In this document: piece by piece, positions 25,188-35,499 of the stretch
Position numbering within the stretch: the stretch's first letter is position 1
Layout: every line of letters begins with the position of its first letter
Assembly: GCA_017463255.1 (NCBI GenBank)
Contig: JAFTPP010000032.1
Span: forward strand, 574,267-638,266
Length of the DNA: 64,000 bases
Direction of reading: 5' to 3'
From: Lachnospiraceae bacterium
GTDB taxonomy: Bacteria; Bacillota; Clostridia; Lachnospirales; Lachnospiraceae
Notes under the pieces: model-generated
Database searches by the model: none
Told to the model about the DNA's origin: nothing
The model's input: the letters and a program-made list of their open reading frames with translations, nothing else
Made by a program: the position numbers and the translations under genes

Positions 25188-25829
25188 TTAATTCATTGTA
25201 GCCTCAGATTTCCCGTCGTTCTTCTGACGCTCACGTTCTACCTTGGAATAAATACAACCACAGTAATCCTGTCTGTACAAATCATATTCCTTAGACAACT
25301 CAATGGAACGCTGATACCCGCCCTTTTTCTTAAAGTCTGAAGGCAAAAAAGGAACTCCGTATTCCGATGCCAATTGTTGCCCTATTTCATTTAAAACAGC
25401 CGCATTTTTAAGGGGACTGATGGTTAATGTTGTTGTAAAATAATCATATCCCTTTTTAAGTGCAAGCTTGGCAGTTTCCCTAAGTCTTAATTCAAAACAT
25501 CTATGACAGCGTTCCCCACCTTCCGGACAGGTCTCATAGCCTTTTGCCACATCATAAAAATCTTCGGGAACATACTCTCCCTCTATAAAATCCACCTTGC
25601 CTTTTAAGGGCATACTCTGAATCAGACGTTTTTGTTCCACCACTCGCTTACTATATTCCTCTCTCTCCGAGATATTTGGATTATAGTAAAAAACAGTAAT
25701 GTCAAAATACTGACTTAAATATTCTATTACATAACTGCTGCAAGGTGCACAGCAACTATGTAATAATAGTCTGCACCGAAAACCCTGCAGACTATTAATT
25801 ACTTTTTCTAATTCAAGTTGATAGTTCAT
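25188..25829 (-). CDS. queH: Epoxyqueuosine reductase QueH
   Basis: A 213-residue QueH (formerly DUF208) enzyme that reduces epoxyqueuosine to queuosine in tRNA. Conserved Cys pairs are visible: LHSCCAPCSS (~25), CPEGGERCHRCFELRL (~115) and DYCGCIYSK near the C terminus, which bind a 4Fe-4S cluster and a metal. ATG 25829 is used; AAGG lies 9 bases before. It follows the GGDEF/EAL gene by 18 bases and precedes argS by 38, suggesting an operon. Confidence 0.93.
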   Translation of the reverse strand: MNYQLELEKVINSLQGFRCRLLLHSCCAPCSSYVIEYLSQYFDITVFYYNPNISEREEYSKRVVEQKRLIQSMPLKGKVDFIEGEYVPEDFYDVAKGYETCPEGGERCHRCFELRLRETAKLALKKGYDYFTTTLTISPLKNAAVLNEIGQQLASEYGVPFLPSDFKKKGGYQRSIELSKEYDLYRQDYCGCIYSKVERERQKNDGKSEATMN

Positions 25830-25847
25830 TATCAATTACCTTTTTGA

Positions 25848-28106
25848 CTAGGTCAAATACTTCTCAATAAATTCTTCCAAAGGAATTGGTTTAGAATAAT
25901 AATATCCCTGTACAAGACGACATTCAAGACGCTTTAAGGTTTCAATCTGCTCTTCTGTCTCCACGCCTTCACATAAAACTTCCATTCCAAGTCCTTCTGC
26001 CATTTCGATAATCTTTTGTAAAATGATAATACTGGTTTCTGAAGTAATCATTTCACTAAAGAACTCTCTGTCAATCTTTAAAACATCAAGCGGAATATCC
26101 TTTAACAGGTTCAAAGATGAATATCCCGAACCAAAATCGTCCATGGACAATTTTAAATTCAAATTTCTTAACTGCTTAATGATTTCAATCATTCTATTTC
26201 TGTCATCTAAGAATACAGTTTCTGTCAACTCCAACTCAATACACTCTGTCGGCGTACTATGAGCACTGATAACCTTAGAAACATTATTTACATATTCCGG
26301 GTTATGTAACAAAAGTCTTGACTGGTTAATAGAAATCGGACAAATCTTTTTGCCTTCTTTTACCCTGTTACCCATAAGTCTGCAAATAGACTCTAACATG
26401 TAGAAGTCAAGTTTTTCAATAAATCCGTTCTTTTCAAAAACAGGAATAAACTGATTTGGGAATATCATGGTTCCGTCGCTTCTTATCCAACGTGCAAGTG
26501 CTTCTGCACCGGCAAGCTTATTCTCCACAATATCCCATTTAGCCTGTAAAAACACCTTAAACTCACCTGATTCAAGGGCTTTTGCCATCTCAGACTCAAT
26601 CTTATCCACCTTACGCATATTTTGAACCAAAGCGTCCGAATAATATGCAATCAGTTTGGTTTCATCACCGTCTAATGACTTTCTGGCAACGTTAGCTCTA
26701 TCGATGATTAAGTCTATATCCAAATCCTGCTTTCTTACCTGGTATACACCGAATTTTAAACGAATCGGATATTTTACACCGATGGAACGTGCAAATTCGT
26801 TCACTGCCTCCATGTAATCAGAACGCTTCTGATCTACACTGCTGTCATTAATACTTAACATTAAGAACTGGTCAGAATCCATACGGACGCACAATTCTTT
26901 TTCGTCATAGAATTTTTCTTTTAAATCAATACATGCCTTCAAAATTTCATCGGCACGGGTATGTCCGTATGCTTCGTTAATATATCTGAAGTTTACAATG
27001 TCAAATCGCTGGGCAATAAACGGAATCTCTCTGTTGGTAGCAATAATCTGTAATGCCTTGTCCCTAAAGAAGTTGGTATTCTTACCCTCTGTAATATTAT
27101 CCTCGTATGCCAGACGCTCAATTACCATATTAGACTGTTTCGCACTTGCCCACACATAGATAATAAGACATATCATTAAAAGTACGATTAAAATACAAAC
27201 AATTACACTTCGAAGAATAGTAGGCTTTACTGCCTCCACTTGATCATCCTCACAGTAACAACAAACCATGAATATATCATCCGAATTGGTAATCGGCTCT
27301 AATACCATGACTACCTTCTTGCCCACATGGTCTATATAACTGTTCTGCTCCGAACGGCTATGTTGCATTCCCTTTTTAATATCCGTTATATGTGTATTGG
27401 ACTTTGCCGTAAAATCACTGTTCTGATAAAGAGCTTCAAACAGATTCTTATGTTCTCCTTTTACAAACAGTGCTTCTTCTTCTGCGGCATAAAATACACC
27501 CTCTAAATCCGTAAGGTACACTGCTCCCCTGCTTCTCACATAAGAATACTCCGACTTTTCAAACCATCCCGTATATTTATAATATGCCACAACATGTCCG
27601 CAGATATCTGCTCCTTTATAAACCGGAATTACATATCTGAGGGTATGATTGCCATTTTCATCCATTACCTCTGTAGATAATTCAATATATGGTCTCTTAA
27701 AAATAGCAATGGTATCCTGAATGGTTCTGAAAATATCAGTATTCCATTCCCCATCAGAATCATACACGCCTCCGGCCTTATGAAGATATGCCAAATAAAC
27801 AAATTCCTTCGAATCATACTTACCTAAAATGTCAGCTGTAGTTTCTTCATCCACACCATTTGAGAGTGCCGCTGCTAACTCATTACTAATACTTGTTAAA
27901 TACGAGTTTTTCTCAGCAACAATAGCCTCCACATGGTCTGCGGAAGCTTTTGTTTCTCTCACGAACTCTCTATTAATTTGTGATTTAAAAGAACTGTACA
28001 AGTCAGAAATATGTATGATACAGGCAAAAAGACAAATAAGCATGATAACAAGCCCACTTATCATAATACGCGAATCTGCCTGATCACGATTCTTGATCTT
28101 TAGCAT
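25848..28106 (-). CDS. Membrane sensor with degenerate GGDEF and intact EAL domain
   Basis: A 752-residue c-di-GMP phosphodiesterase candidate. TM1 is at ~14-34, an extracytoplasmic sensor region runs to ~290 and TM2 is at ~297-320. A GGDEF-like domain carries MDSDQFL where GGDEF should be, so it is probably not a cyclase. The EAL domain keeps the catalytic set: EALARW, ISINQSR, ELELTET, MDDFGSGYSSL, LKIDREF, CEGVET and QGYYYSKPI. The extracellular region suggests a small-molecule signal. It opposes the LacI-GGDEF cyclase at 6692. Confidence 0.88.
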   Translation of the reverse strand: MLKIKNRDQADSRIMISGLVIMLICLFACIIHISDLYSSFKSQINREFVRETKASADHVEAIVAEKNSYLTSISNELAAALSNGVDEETTADILGKYDSKEFVYLAYLHKAGGVYDSDGEWNTDIFRTIQDTIAIFKRPYIELSTEVMDENGNHTLRYVIPVYKGADICGHVVAYYKYTGWFEKSEYSYVRSRGAVYLTDLEGVFYAAEEEALFVKGEHKNLFEALYQNSDFTAKSNTHITDIKKGMQHSRSEQNSYIDHVGKKVVMVLEPITNSDDIFMVCCYCEDDQVEAVKPTILRSVIVCILIVLLMICLIIYVWASAKQSNMVIERLAYEDNITEGKNTNFFRDKALQIIATNREIPFIAQRFDIVNFRYINEAYGHTRADEILKACIDLKEKFYDEKELCVRMDSDQFLMLSINDSSVDQKRSDYMEAVNEFARSIGVKYPIRLKFGVYQVRKQDLDIDLIIDRANVARKSLDGDETKLIAYYSDALVQNMRKVDKIESEMAKALESGEFKVFLQAKWDIVENKLAGAEALARWIRSDGTMIFPNQFIPVFEKNGFIEKLDFYMLESICRLMGNRVKEGKKICPISINQSRLLLHNPEYVNNVSKVISAHSTPTECIELELTETVFLDDRNRMIEIIKQLRNLNLKLSMDDFGSGYSSLNLLKDIPLDVLKIDREFFSEMITSETSIIILQKIIEMAEGLGMEVLCEGVETEEQIETLKRLECRLVQGYYYSKPIPLEEFIEKYLT

Positions 28107-28181
28107 ATCACAGCCCCCGCGTTATCTTAGGTATGCAAACGCATAACATTTTATAAATTATAGCATACCGCCCCATCTTCT

Positions 28182-29546
28182 TCAACCAGAAAACTTAATT
28201 CTGCGGTATCCAATGGCATAACAAATTACATGAGCCAAAATAGTAATGGACCAGGAAATCGGGTATGAAAGATACACCGTCTGAATGGTATGGTACTCCG
28301 GTATCTGAAACACCGTTGCAAGCCATAATAATCTAAGTCCGCAGGCACCTACCAAGGACACAATCATAGGCATAATAGAATATCCGATTCCTCTGATACC
28401 TCCCACCATAACATCCATAATACCGCATAAAGCATAGGGCACACATATCATTGCAAGCCTGTCCATTCCTGCCTTTATTACCGGTCCGCTTTCAGAATAA
28501 ATGCCAAGCAATGGTTCACCAAACAGATACACCAGATTGCCCAAGAGGATTCCGACCACGCTTACGCAGGCCTGACCTGCCAAAAGCACCCGTAATACTC
28601 TTTTCTTTTCTCCTGCACCCATGTTCTGACTTGAAAAAGACAAGGTTGCCTGACAAAAAGCATTCATTGCCACATATACAAATCCTTCTATGTTGGATGC
28701 AGCTGAATTACCGGCCACCACGGTTTCTCCAAAACCATTGACTGCAGACTGAATCACAACATTTGACAAAGAAAACAGCATTCCCTGAAATCCTGCCGGT
28801 AGACCAATTCTTAAAATCTGATTTAACTTATCTTTATATATTTTCAAAGCCTTTAAATCAAGGTGAATTGCGCCTGTTTCACGAATGAGGCATCTCACCA
28901 CAAGTACTGCAGAAACACACTGGGAAATTGCAGTTGCAGCCGCAACTCCCGCCACATCCATATTTAAAAATACAACAAAGATTAAATTTAATATAACATT
29001 AATTACTCCGGAAAACAGTAAATAATACAATGGCCGTTTCGTATCTCCGATTGCCCTTAATACTGCACTACCGAAGTTATACACCATCATAGCCGGCATC
29101 CCCAGAAAATAGACCCGTAAATATACAATTGCCAAGTCTAATACATCTCCCGGAGTCTGCATCCACCTTAAGATGATACCTGCACCGATTAAACCCACAA
29201 AAGTCAATAAAACGCCGCTAATGATACCGATTGTAATAGAGGTATGTACTGTTTTTTTCAAATCCTCTTCTCTTTTGGCTCCATAATCACGGGCAACCAA
29301 AACATTGGCTCCCACTGATAAACCGATAAACAGATTGGTCAAAAGATTGATCAAGGACGAATTAGCACCCACTGCCGCCAAAGAATTATCTCCGGAAAAG
29401 CGCCCTACTACCACAATATCCGCAGCATTAAATAACAACTGTAATACACTGGAGCACATTAATGGCAGTGCAAATAACAGCATCTTTTTCAATACTGAAC
29501 CGGAACACATATCCATTTCATAGCTTTTTGTTTTTATGCCTGCCAA
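28182..29546 (-). CDS. MATE-family efflux transporter
   Basis: A 454-residue, 12-helix transporter of the MATE family (NorM/DinF-like), exporting cationic drugs or metabolites in exchange for Na+ or H+. Typical pieces are LPLMCSSVLQLLFNAADIVVVGRFSG at the N terminus, GLSVGANVLVARDYGA and NLIFVVFLNMDVAGVAAAT. The start appears to be TTG 29546, with AAAGGATG 8 bases before; ATG codons 9-12 codons later lack a site. Substrate unknown. Confidence 0.9.
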   Translation of the reverse strand: MAGIKTKSYEMDMCSGSVLKKMLLFALPLMCSSVLQLLFNAADIVVVGRFSGDNSLAAVGANSSLINLLTNLFIGLSVGANVLVARDYGAKREEDLKKTVHTSITIGIISGVLLTFVGLIGAGIILRWMQTPGDVLDLAIVYLRVYFLGMPAMMVYNFGSAVLRAIGDTKRPLYYLLFSGVINVILNLIFVVFLNMDVAGVAAATAISQCVSAVLVVRCLIRETGAIHLDLKALKIYKDKLNQILRIGLPAGFQGMLFSLSNVVIQSAVNGFGETVVAGNSAASNIEGFVYVAMNAFCQATLSFSSQNMGAGEKKRVLRVLLAGQACVSVVGILLGNLVYLFGEPLLGIYSESGPVIKAGMDRLAMICVPYALCGIMDVMVGGIRGIGYSIMPMIVSLVGACGLRLLWLATVFQIPEYHTIQTVYLSYPISWSITILAHVICYAIGYRRIKFSG

Positions 29547-29574
29547 TATGACACATCCTTTCCCATAGTATACT

Positions 29575-29612
29575 AAAACCGCCGCATGCCTGTCGTATTA
29601 GGCATGCGGCGG
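29575..29612 (-). terminator. Terminator of purL
   Basis: A perfect 13-bp GC-rich stem (29579-29591 with 29600-29612) and T run on the minus strand, 19 bases past the purL stop. Confidence 0.85.
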
Positions 29613-29630
29613 ACTATCTCATAAGACTGA

Positions 29631-32600
29631 TTATTTGAAATATTTAACACCTGATTCAAAGATCTTAAGATCCTGATCACCATAGATGTTCATTGCCACT
29701 GCTGTATCACGTCTTTCAGCATGTGCCATCTTACCGAAGCATCTTCCGTCAGGAGATGTAATACCTTCGATTGACGCATAAGAACCATTTACGTTCCATT
29801 CTTCATCCATACTGATATTACCGTTGATATCTGCATACTGGGTAGCTACCTGTCCGTTTTCAAACAGTTTTTTAATCCATTCAGGATTTGCAACAAATCT
29901 ACCTTCACCATGAGATGCAGGACTGGTATAAGTCTTACCAAGCTCTGCTCCCTGAAGCCAAGGAGACTTATTAGAAACCACCTTAGTATATACCATCTTA
30001 GAGATGTGACGGTTAATAGTATTAAAGGTAAGTGTTGGAGAAGCTTCGTTCTGTCCGACAATTTCACCGAATGGTACAAGTCCAAGCTTGATTAATGCCT
30101 GGAAACCATTACAGATACCAAGTGCAAGACCGTCTCTTTCATTTAAAAGCTTCATAACAGCTTCTTTCATCTTCGCATTCTGGAATGCAGTCGCAAAGAA
30201 CTTAGCACTTCCGTCCGGTTCGTCACCTGCTGAGAATCCACCCGGGAACATAATAATCTGTGCTCCGTTAATTGCCTTTTCAAAAGCATCTACAGACTCT
30301 CTGATATCTTCTGCTGTCATATTTTTGAACACTTTTGTTACAACATTTGCTCCTGCTCTTTCAAAAGCCTTTGTACTGTCATACTCACAGTTTGTACCCG
30401 GAAATACAGGGATAAATACTGTCGGTTTCGCCACAAGATTCTTACATACATAGATAGAATCTGCTGTATAAATCTTTGATTCAACCGGTGTTGCATCGAG
30501 CGAAGATTTTGTCGGGAATACTTTTTCAAGTTTTGAAGTCCAAGCTGATAAAGCCTCTTCCATAGATACATTCATATCTTTGTAAGAGAATCCTGAAGCT
30601 GTAACTTCACCAACAACTGTATATTCTACTTCTACTGCACTTAACATATCTGCAGGGATTTCTGCAAGAATATCACCGATACCGTTGTCAAATAATTCTG
30701 CTAATTCTAATTCACTGTTAAACTTAACTCCAAGCTTGTTACCAAATGCCATCTTAGCTGCTGCAGCGGCTACACCCTTTGAATCCAAAGCATATGCTGC
30801 TTTAATCATTCCTCTTTCCATCATGTCATGGATTGCTTCATAAAGTGCCATTACATCACGGTAGATAGGAACATCATATTCATCCTTTTCAAGGCTGAAA
30901 CGAACTAACTTGTCACCAACATTTTTAAGTTCAGGGCTTATAATTTCCTGATGTTTTGCAACATCTATAGCAAAAGAAACAAGTGTCGGAGGAACGTCGA
31001 TTTCGTTAAACGTACCTGACATACTGTCCTTACCGCCGATAGAAGCAAGTCCGAATCCAATCTGAGCATCATAAGCACCAAGAAGAGCTGCAAAAGGCTG
31101 GCTCCATCTTGAAGGATCTTCTGTCATTCTTCTGAAATATTCCTGGAAAGTAAGTCTTACTTTCTTATAGTCACCACCGCTTGCCACAATCTTAGAAAGA
31201 GATTCTGTCATAGCATAAATTGCGCCGTGGTACGGACTCCAAGAAGAAAGGTATGGATCAAAACCATAACTCATCATGGTTACTGTGTCTGTTTTTCCCT
31301 TTAATACAGGAAGCTTTGCAACCATAGTCTGTGTTTCTGTTAACTGATACTTACCACCATAAGGCATAAATACACTGCCGGCTCCGATAGAAGCATCAAA
31401 CATTTCCACAAGACCTTTTTGTGAACATACATTTAAATCGTTCAAAGTAGCGATAAACGCAGCTTTTGCATCGTTTGCTTCAATGGCATCTTCTACCTTC
31501 TTAATTGCCACTTTGTTAAAATAATTATCTTCTTTTACAGGAATATCAACGCTTACGCTTGTTTCCTGATGAGCACCGTTTGTATCGAGGAAACTTCTTT
31601 GTAAGTTAACAATTTCTTTTCCTCTCCACTTAAGCACAAGTCTTGGCTCTTTTGTCACAACTGCAACAGGAACTGCCTCTAAGTTTTCTTCCATAGCGTA
31701 TGCTAAGAACTGTTCTACATCTTTTGGATCTACAACAACTGCCATACGTTCCTGGGATTCCGAAATAGCAAGTTCTGTTCCGTCAAGACCTGCATATTTT
31801 TTAGGTACTTTATCAAGGTCTACTGTTAAGCCGTCAGCAAGTTCGCCGATTGCAACGGATACACCGCCGGCACCAAAGTCATTACATTTTTTAATTAAGG
31901 TACTAACCTCTTCACGTCTGAACAATCTCTGAATCTTACGTTCTGTAGGAGCGTTACCCTTCTGAACTTCAGCTCCGCAAGTTTCAATAGAGCTTTCTGT
32001 ATGAACCTTAGAAGATCCTGTTGCACCACCGCAACCGTCACGTCCTGTACGTCCGCCTAATAAAATAATAATATCGTCAGGATCAGAAGTTTCCCTGATT
32101 ACGTTAGCACGAGGTGCTGCACCCATAACGGCACCGATTTCCATACGTTTTGCCACATAATTCGGATGATAAATTTCTTTTACAAAACCTGTGGCAAGAC
32201 CAATCTGGTTACCGTAAGAAGAATAACCCTGTGCTGCACCACGGACAAGCTTCTTTTGCGGAAGCTTTCCTTTTAATGTATCTGCAACCGGTACTGTAGG
32301 ATCAGCTGCACCGGTAACACGCATAGCCTGATATACATAAGAACGTCCTGACAACGGGTCACGGATAGCTCCGCCAAGACAGGTAGCTGCACCACCGAAA
32401 GGTTCAATTTCTGTCGGATGGTTATGTGTTTCATTTTTAAAGCTTACAAGCCATTCTTCCGTAACAACGCCATTTCCGTCATTCTTATCAATTTCAACAG
32501 GTACTACAATAGAACAAGCATTGATTTCTTCAGATTCCTCTAAATCAGCAAGCTTGCCGTCTTTTTTCAATTTACGCATTGCCATGAGGGCAAGGTCCAT

Positions 32601-33425
32601 AAGACACACAAACTTATCTTCACGTCCCTTAAAGATTTCTTCTCTTGTGTCAAGGTAGCTTAAGTATGTTGTCTCAATTGGTGTACGATAATAACCTTCA
32701 CCGAATTCCACATCCTTTAATTCTGTTGAGAATGTAGTATGACGGCAATGGTCTGACCAATATGTATCAAGCACTCTGATTTCCGTCATGGACGGGTCTC
32801 GCTTTTCGTCTTTTGCAAAATAATTCTGGATATGAAGGAAATCCTTGAAAGTCATTGCAAGACCCAAAGAATCATATAACTCCTTCAATTCTGTTTCATT
32901 CTTTTCAGTAAATCCGTCAAAAATAATAACATCAGCAGGTTCTTCAAACTCAGTTACCAAAGTTTCCGGTTTTACCATGTCTGTTTCCCTTGAATCAACA
33001 GGGTTAATACAGAATGCCTTTACTTTAGCAAACTCATCGTCTGTTAATTTCCCTTCAAAATAATAGGTTACTGCTGTTTTGATAATAGGTTCTTCGTCCT
33101 CTTTTAAGAACTGAACACATTGAACCGCACTATCGGCTCTCTGGTCAAACTGTCCCGGTAAGAATTCAACGCTGAATACTTTGGAACCTTCTGCCATTTC
33201 AAATGCTTCAAAGTAAATATCATCTACAGGTGGTTCTGAAAATACCGTCTTGCAGGCTTTTTCAAATACTTCATCTGATATATTCTCTACATCATAGCGA
33301 ATAAAAACACGTACCTTATCCACGCTGGTGATGCCCAGGTAGTTCTTCATTTCCTCTCTGAGTTCTTTTGCCTTTACCGCAAAAGGCTCTTTCTTTTCAA
33401 CATAGATACGTCTTACAGTGCCCAT
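29631..33425 (-). CDS. purL: Phosphoribosylformylglycinamidine synthase, single chain
   Basis: A 1264-residue enzyme of purine synthesis that joins the synthetase and glutaminase parts. The N-terminal PurS-like region, two AIRS-related halves (KNETHNHPTEIEPFGGAATC near 350; GGKDSMSG near 820) and a C-terminal class I glutaminase with GICNGFQA nucleophile are all visible. This long form is known from Proteobacteria and Clostridia. ATG 33425 with GGAGGAG upstream replaces an in-frame start at 33470. No other pur genes are adjacent. Confidence 0.96.
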   Translation of the reverse strand: MGTVRRIYVEKKEPFAVKAKELREEMKNYLGITSVDKVRVFIRYDVENISDEVFEKACKTVFSEPPVDDIYFEAFEMAEGSKVFSVEFLPGQFDQRADSAVQCVQFLKEDEEPIIKTAVTYYFEGKLTDDEFAKVKAFCINPVDSRETDMVKPETLVTEFEEPADVIIFDGFTEKNETELKELYDSLGLAMTFKDFLHIQNYFAKDEKRDPSMTEIRVLDTYWSDHCRHTTFSTELKDVEFGEGYYRTPIETTYLSYLDTREEIFKGREDKFVCLMDLALMAMRKLKKDGKLADLEESEEINACSIVVPVEIDKNDGNGVVTEEWLVSFKNETHNHPTEIEPFGGAATCLGGAIRDPLSGRSYVYQAMRVTGAADPTVPVADTLKGKLPQKKLVRGAAQGYSSYGNQIGLATGFVKEIYHPNYVAKRMEIGAVMGAAPRANVIRETSDPDDIIILLGGRTGRDGCGGATGSSKVHTESSIETCGAEVQKGNAPTERKIQRLFRREEVSTLIKKCNDFGAGGVSVAIGELADGLTVDLDKVPKKYAGLDGTELAISESQERMAVVVDPKDVEQFLAYAMEENLEAVPVAVVTKEPRLVLKWRGKEIVNLQRSFLDTNGAHQETSVSVDIPVKEDNYFNKVAIKKVEDAIEANDAKAAFIATLNDLNVCSQKGLVEMFDASIGAGSVFMPYGGKYQLTETQTMVAKLPVLKGKTDTVTMMSYGFDPYLSSWSPYHGAIYAMTESLSKIVASGGDYKKVRLTFQEYFRRMTEDPSRWSQPFAALLGAYDAQIGFGLASIGGKDSMSGTFNEIDVPPTLVSFAIDVAKHQEIISPELKNVGDKLVRFSLEKDEYDVPIYRDVMALYEAIHDMMERGMIKAAYALDSKGVAAAAAKMAFGNKLGVKFNSELELAELFDNGIGDILAEIPADMLSAVEVEYTVVGEVTASGFSYKDMNVSMEEALSAWTSKLEKVFPTKSSLDATPVESKIYTADSIYVCKNLVAKPTVFIPVFPGTNCEYDSTKAFERAGANVVTKVFKNMTAEDIRESVDAFEKAINGAQIIMFPGGFSAGDEPDGSAKFFATAFQNAKMKEAVMKLLNERDGLALGICNGFQALIKLGLVPFGEIVGQNEASPTLTFNTINRHISKMVYTKVVSNKSPWLQGAELGKTYTSPASHGEGRFVANPEWIKKLFENGQVATQYADINGNISMDEEWNVNGSYASIEGITSPDGRCFGKMAHAERRDTAVAMNIYGDQDLKIFESGVKYFK

Positions 33426-33521
33426 GATTCTCCTCCGTAATAAGATTCTAATTTTTGTATCATTATCCATTATACTGAATTCATAACTTTTTTCAATGGG
33501 ATATTATCCGAAAAAATGGCC

Positions 33522-34457
33522 TTACTCGTGCAATCTATGTATCAATCTGTACACAATTTCACCTTCTGTGACCATCGGGCTGGTCTTTGCAAAGAACACA
33601 ATCCCGTCTGTGGGGGCCAAAATTTCTGCTTTTACATGTCCCTCAAAAGGATCAATTACCACTCCCATTAAATCTTTATACCGTACATCCTCACCCACCC
33701 TCGCAACGGGCTTATAGATTCCCGCTTCCGGTGAATGTACATTTTTTAATTCTTTTTCATAAATAACATGACTGATATATCCGCTATGGCTTTCATAACG
33801 CACTACCCCCATTCTTGTCAAAAAACGAAGTACTGCTGCCACAGCCTGCTTAGCACTCTTTTCATCTATCTCATCACACTTATTGGTATAAAGAGAAAAT
33901 GCTGCCGTTAATTCATTCTGCCAGTTGTAATTAAGTCCCTTTGTATCTATGGGTCTTGGCTCTCTTACAACCACAAAGGGAAGCCCAAACAAATTAGCAA
34001 GGGAAGTATTTTGATATCCCGTCTCCATCATTCGGATATGGGGCACAAACTCGCCGCTCATATAGAAGCTTGCAAGCTGGATTCCATAACTATAATCCTT
34101 AATTGCACTTAAAACTCCCGAAGCAATACGGGATGTAGTTGCCCCTTCTTCATTTCCCGGAAACATCTTATTAATATCTGTATTATCCACAGTCCAAAAA
34201 CGCTTGCTTACATTCAGAGAATGTGTATTAACACATGGTATTACCATAATCTCCTTATTGGCACTGATACATCCGTTGTTTTCCAACTCTTTTAACGCTT
34301 TTACAAGTTGGGAACAAATGTAAAGCTGCTGTATTTCATTTCCTCTTATGGAACCCAAGATACATGCCGCCTTATCACCTTTTCCAAAGGTATATCCCTT
34401 CACTACCATAGGATCACGATATGGACTTTCTAACTGATATATTTCTTTAATCTGCAC
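33522..34457 (-). CDS. AstE/AspA-like protein with lost zinc ligands
   Basis: A 311-residue protein of the succinylglutamate desuccinylase/aspartoacylase fold. Compared with its upstream neighbour it has GSIRGNE where GIHGDE is expected, and IQLASFYMSG where DIHAS is expected, so both zinc histidines are gone. NKMFPGN is kept, as is a C-terminal beta domain. GTG 34457 is chosen: GGAGG lies 6 bases before it, inside the end of the neighbour gene, giving an 11-base overlap. It may form a heteromer with the active partner. That is inference. Confidence 0.75.
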   Translation of the reverse strand: MQIKEIYQLESPYRDPMVVKGYTFGKGDKAACILGSIRGNEIQQLYICSQLVKALKELENNGCISANKEIMVIPCVNTHSLNVSKRFWTVDNTDINKMFPGNEEGATTSRIASGVLSAIKDYSYGIQLASFYMSGEFVPHIRMMETGYQNTSLANLFGLPFVVVREPRPIDTKGLNYNWQNELTAAFSLYTNKCDEIDEKSAKQAVAAVLRFLTRMGVVRYESHSGYISHVIYEKELKNVHSPEAGIYKPVARVGEDVRYKDLMGVVIDPFEGHVKAEILAPTDGIVFFAKTSPMVTEGEIVYRLIHRLHE

Positions 34458-35427
34458 GATATCCCTCCATAATCGCGGCACGGTCCTTTACCTTTCCGTC
34501 ACCGGTAAGAATTCTTGCAAGAAGCGCTCCTTCATGTACCATAGGATACTCTCTTATGGTAAATACTAATCCCGATGCCGGAGCCTCTACTTTCATCTTT
34601 ACCTCTCCGTTTAACACATCCACAACCGAGCCGATTTCCTGCCCTTGTTCCACTCTGCAATCATTGGAAATCTTAGGAATAAATACCCCAGACTTTTCTG
34701 ACCTGATAACCACAACTTCTCCATCCGTAGAAATGATAGGTTTTCGCACCGGTTCCACTTCGCCACGCCACATTCCCATTTCATGTAACAGGTTTAACAC
34801 ACCATTTACGATTTGATTGCCATATTGAAGGTTAATTCTGTTACCCACTCCCATTTCCATAACAAGAGTAGGTACACCCAAAGAATTCATGGTATAAGCA
34901 AGAGTGGATTCATGTACTGTTTCCGTGGCATTTAACCACACAAAATCAACATTCAGTAATTTTGCAAAAGGAAGTAAATCTGACGCAAATCTGTCATTAA
35001 TTCTAACCTGTGGCATTTCCCTTACAAAAGTATCGCTGGCATGAATATCCAGACATAAATCTGCCCCTTTTATATCGCACACAATGGCATCCGCTATCCT
35101 GTCCATTACATTACCATCCGGGTTTCCCGGAAAATTGCGGTTCATATCCATTTCCATATTCGGAATATTTCTGCTGACACACTCAATTCCTAACGGGTTT
35201 AGTGCCGGATAAATATCCACAACCCCATTGAGAAAGTGCTTATTTTCCTGCAATATTCGGTTTAATTCATAACAGATGTACTGACCCTCCAGTTCATCAC
35301 CATGTATTCCTGTTACAATAACCGCCCTGGCCATTCCCTTTGCACCTTTAGAAGACTCAATGCGTTTTTTCTGTATTTTAATGTTTTCGCCCGCCGGAAG
35401 CTTCAGCGAAATAATCGTTTCTACCAT
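34447..35427 (-). CDS. Succinylglutamate desuccinylase/aspartoacylase-family amidohydrolase
   Basis: A 326-residue zinc carboxypeptidase-like protein. Metal and catalytic residues are intact: TGIHGDELEGQ (~41), MDMNRNFPGN (~94), LDIHASDTF (~118) and LVMEMGVGN (~205). A C-terminal biotinyl/lipoyl-like beta domain (~240-310) has the usual VVDVLNGEVKMKVEAPASG. Such enzymes remove acyl groups from amino acids; the substrate is not clear. It overlaps its degenerate paralogue downstream, so equal amounts of both are likely made. The start lacks a strong ribosome site. Confidence 0.85.
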   Translation of the reverse strand: MVETIISLKLPAGENIKIQKKRIESSKGAKGMARAVIVTGIHGDELEGQYICYELNRILQENKHFLNGVVDIYPALNPLGIECVSRNIPNMEMDMNRNFPGNPDGNVMDRIADAIVCDIKGADLCLDIHASDTFVREMPQVRINDRFASDLLPFAKLLNVDFVWLNATETVHESTLAYTMNSLGVPTLVMEMGVGNRINLQYGNQIVNGVLNLLHEMGMWRGEVEPVRKPIISTDGEVVVIRSEKSGVFIPKISNDCRVEQGQEIGSVVDVLNGEVKMKVEAPASGLVFTIREYPMVHEGALLARILTGDGKVKDRAAIMEGYRAD

Positions 35428-35499
35428 AATTCACACCCCATATTTTAATCAAACAGGAAGAAAAATGCCTCAGGTATAGCCCGAAGCATCTTTTGAACA

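Noticed and set aside
33426..33521. Purine riboswitch before purL
   Set aside because: The gap is under 100 bases and shows no conserved purine aptamer pieces.
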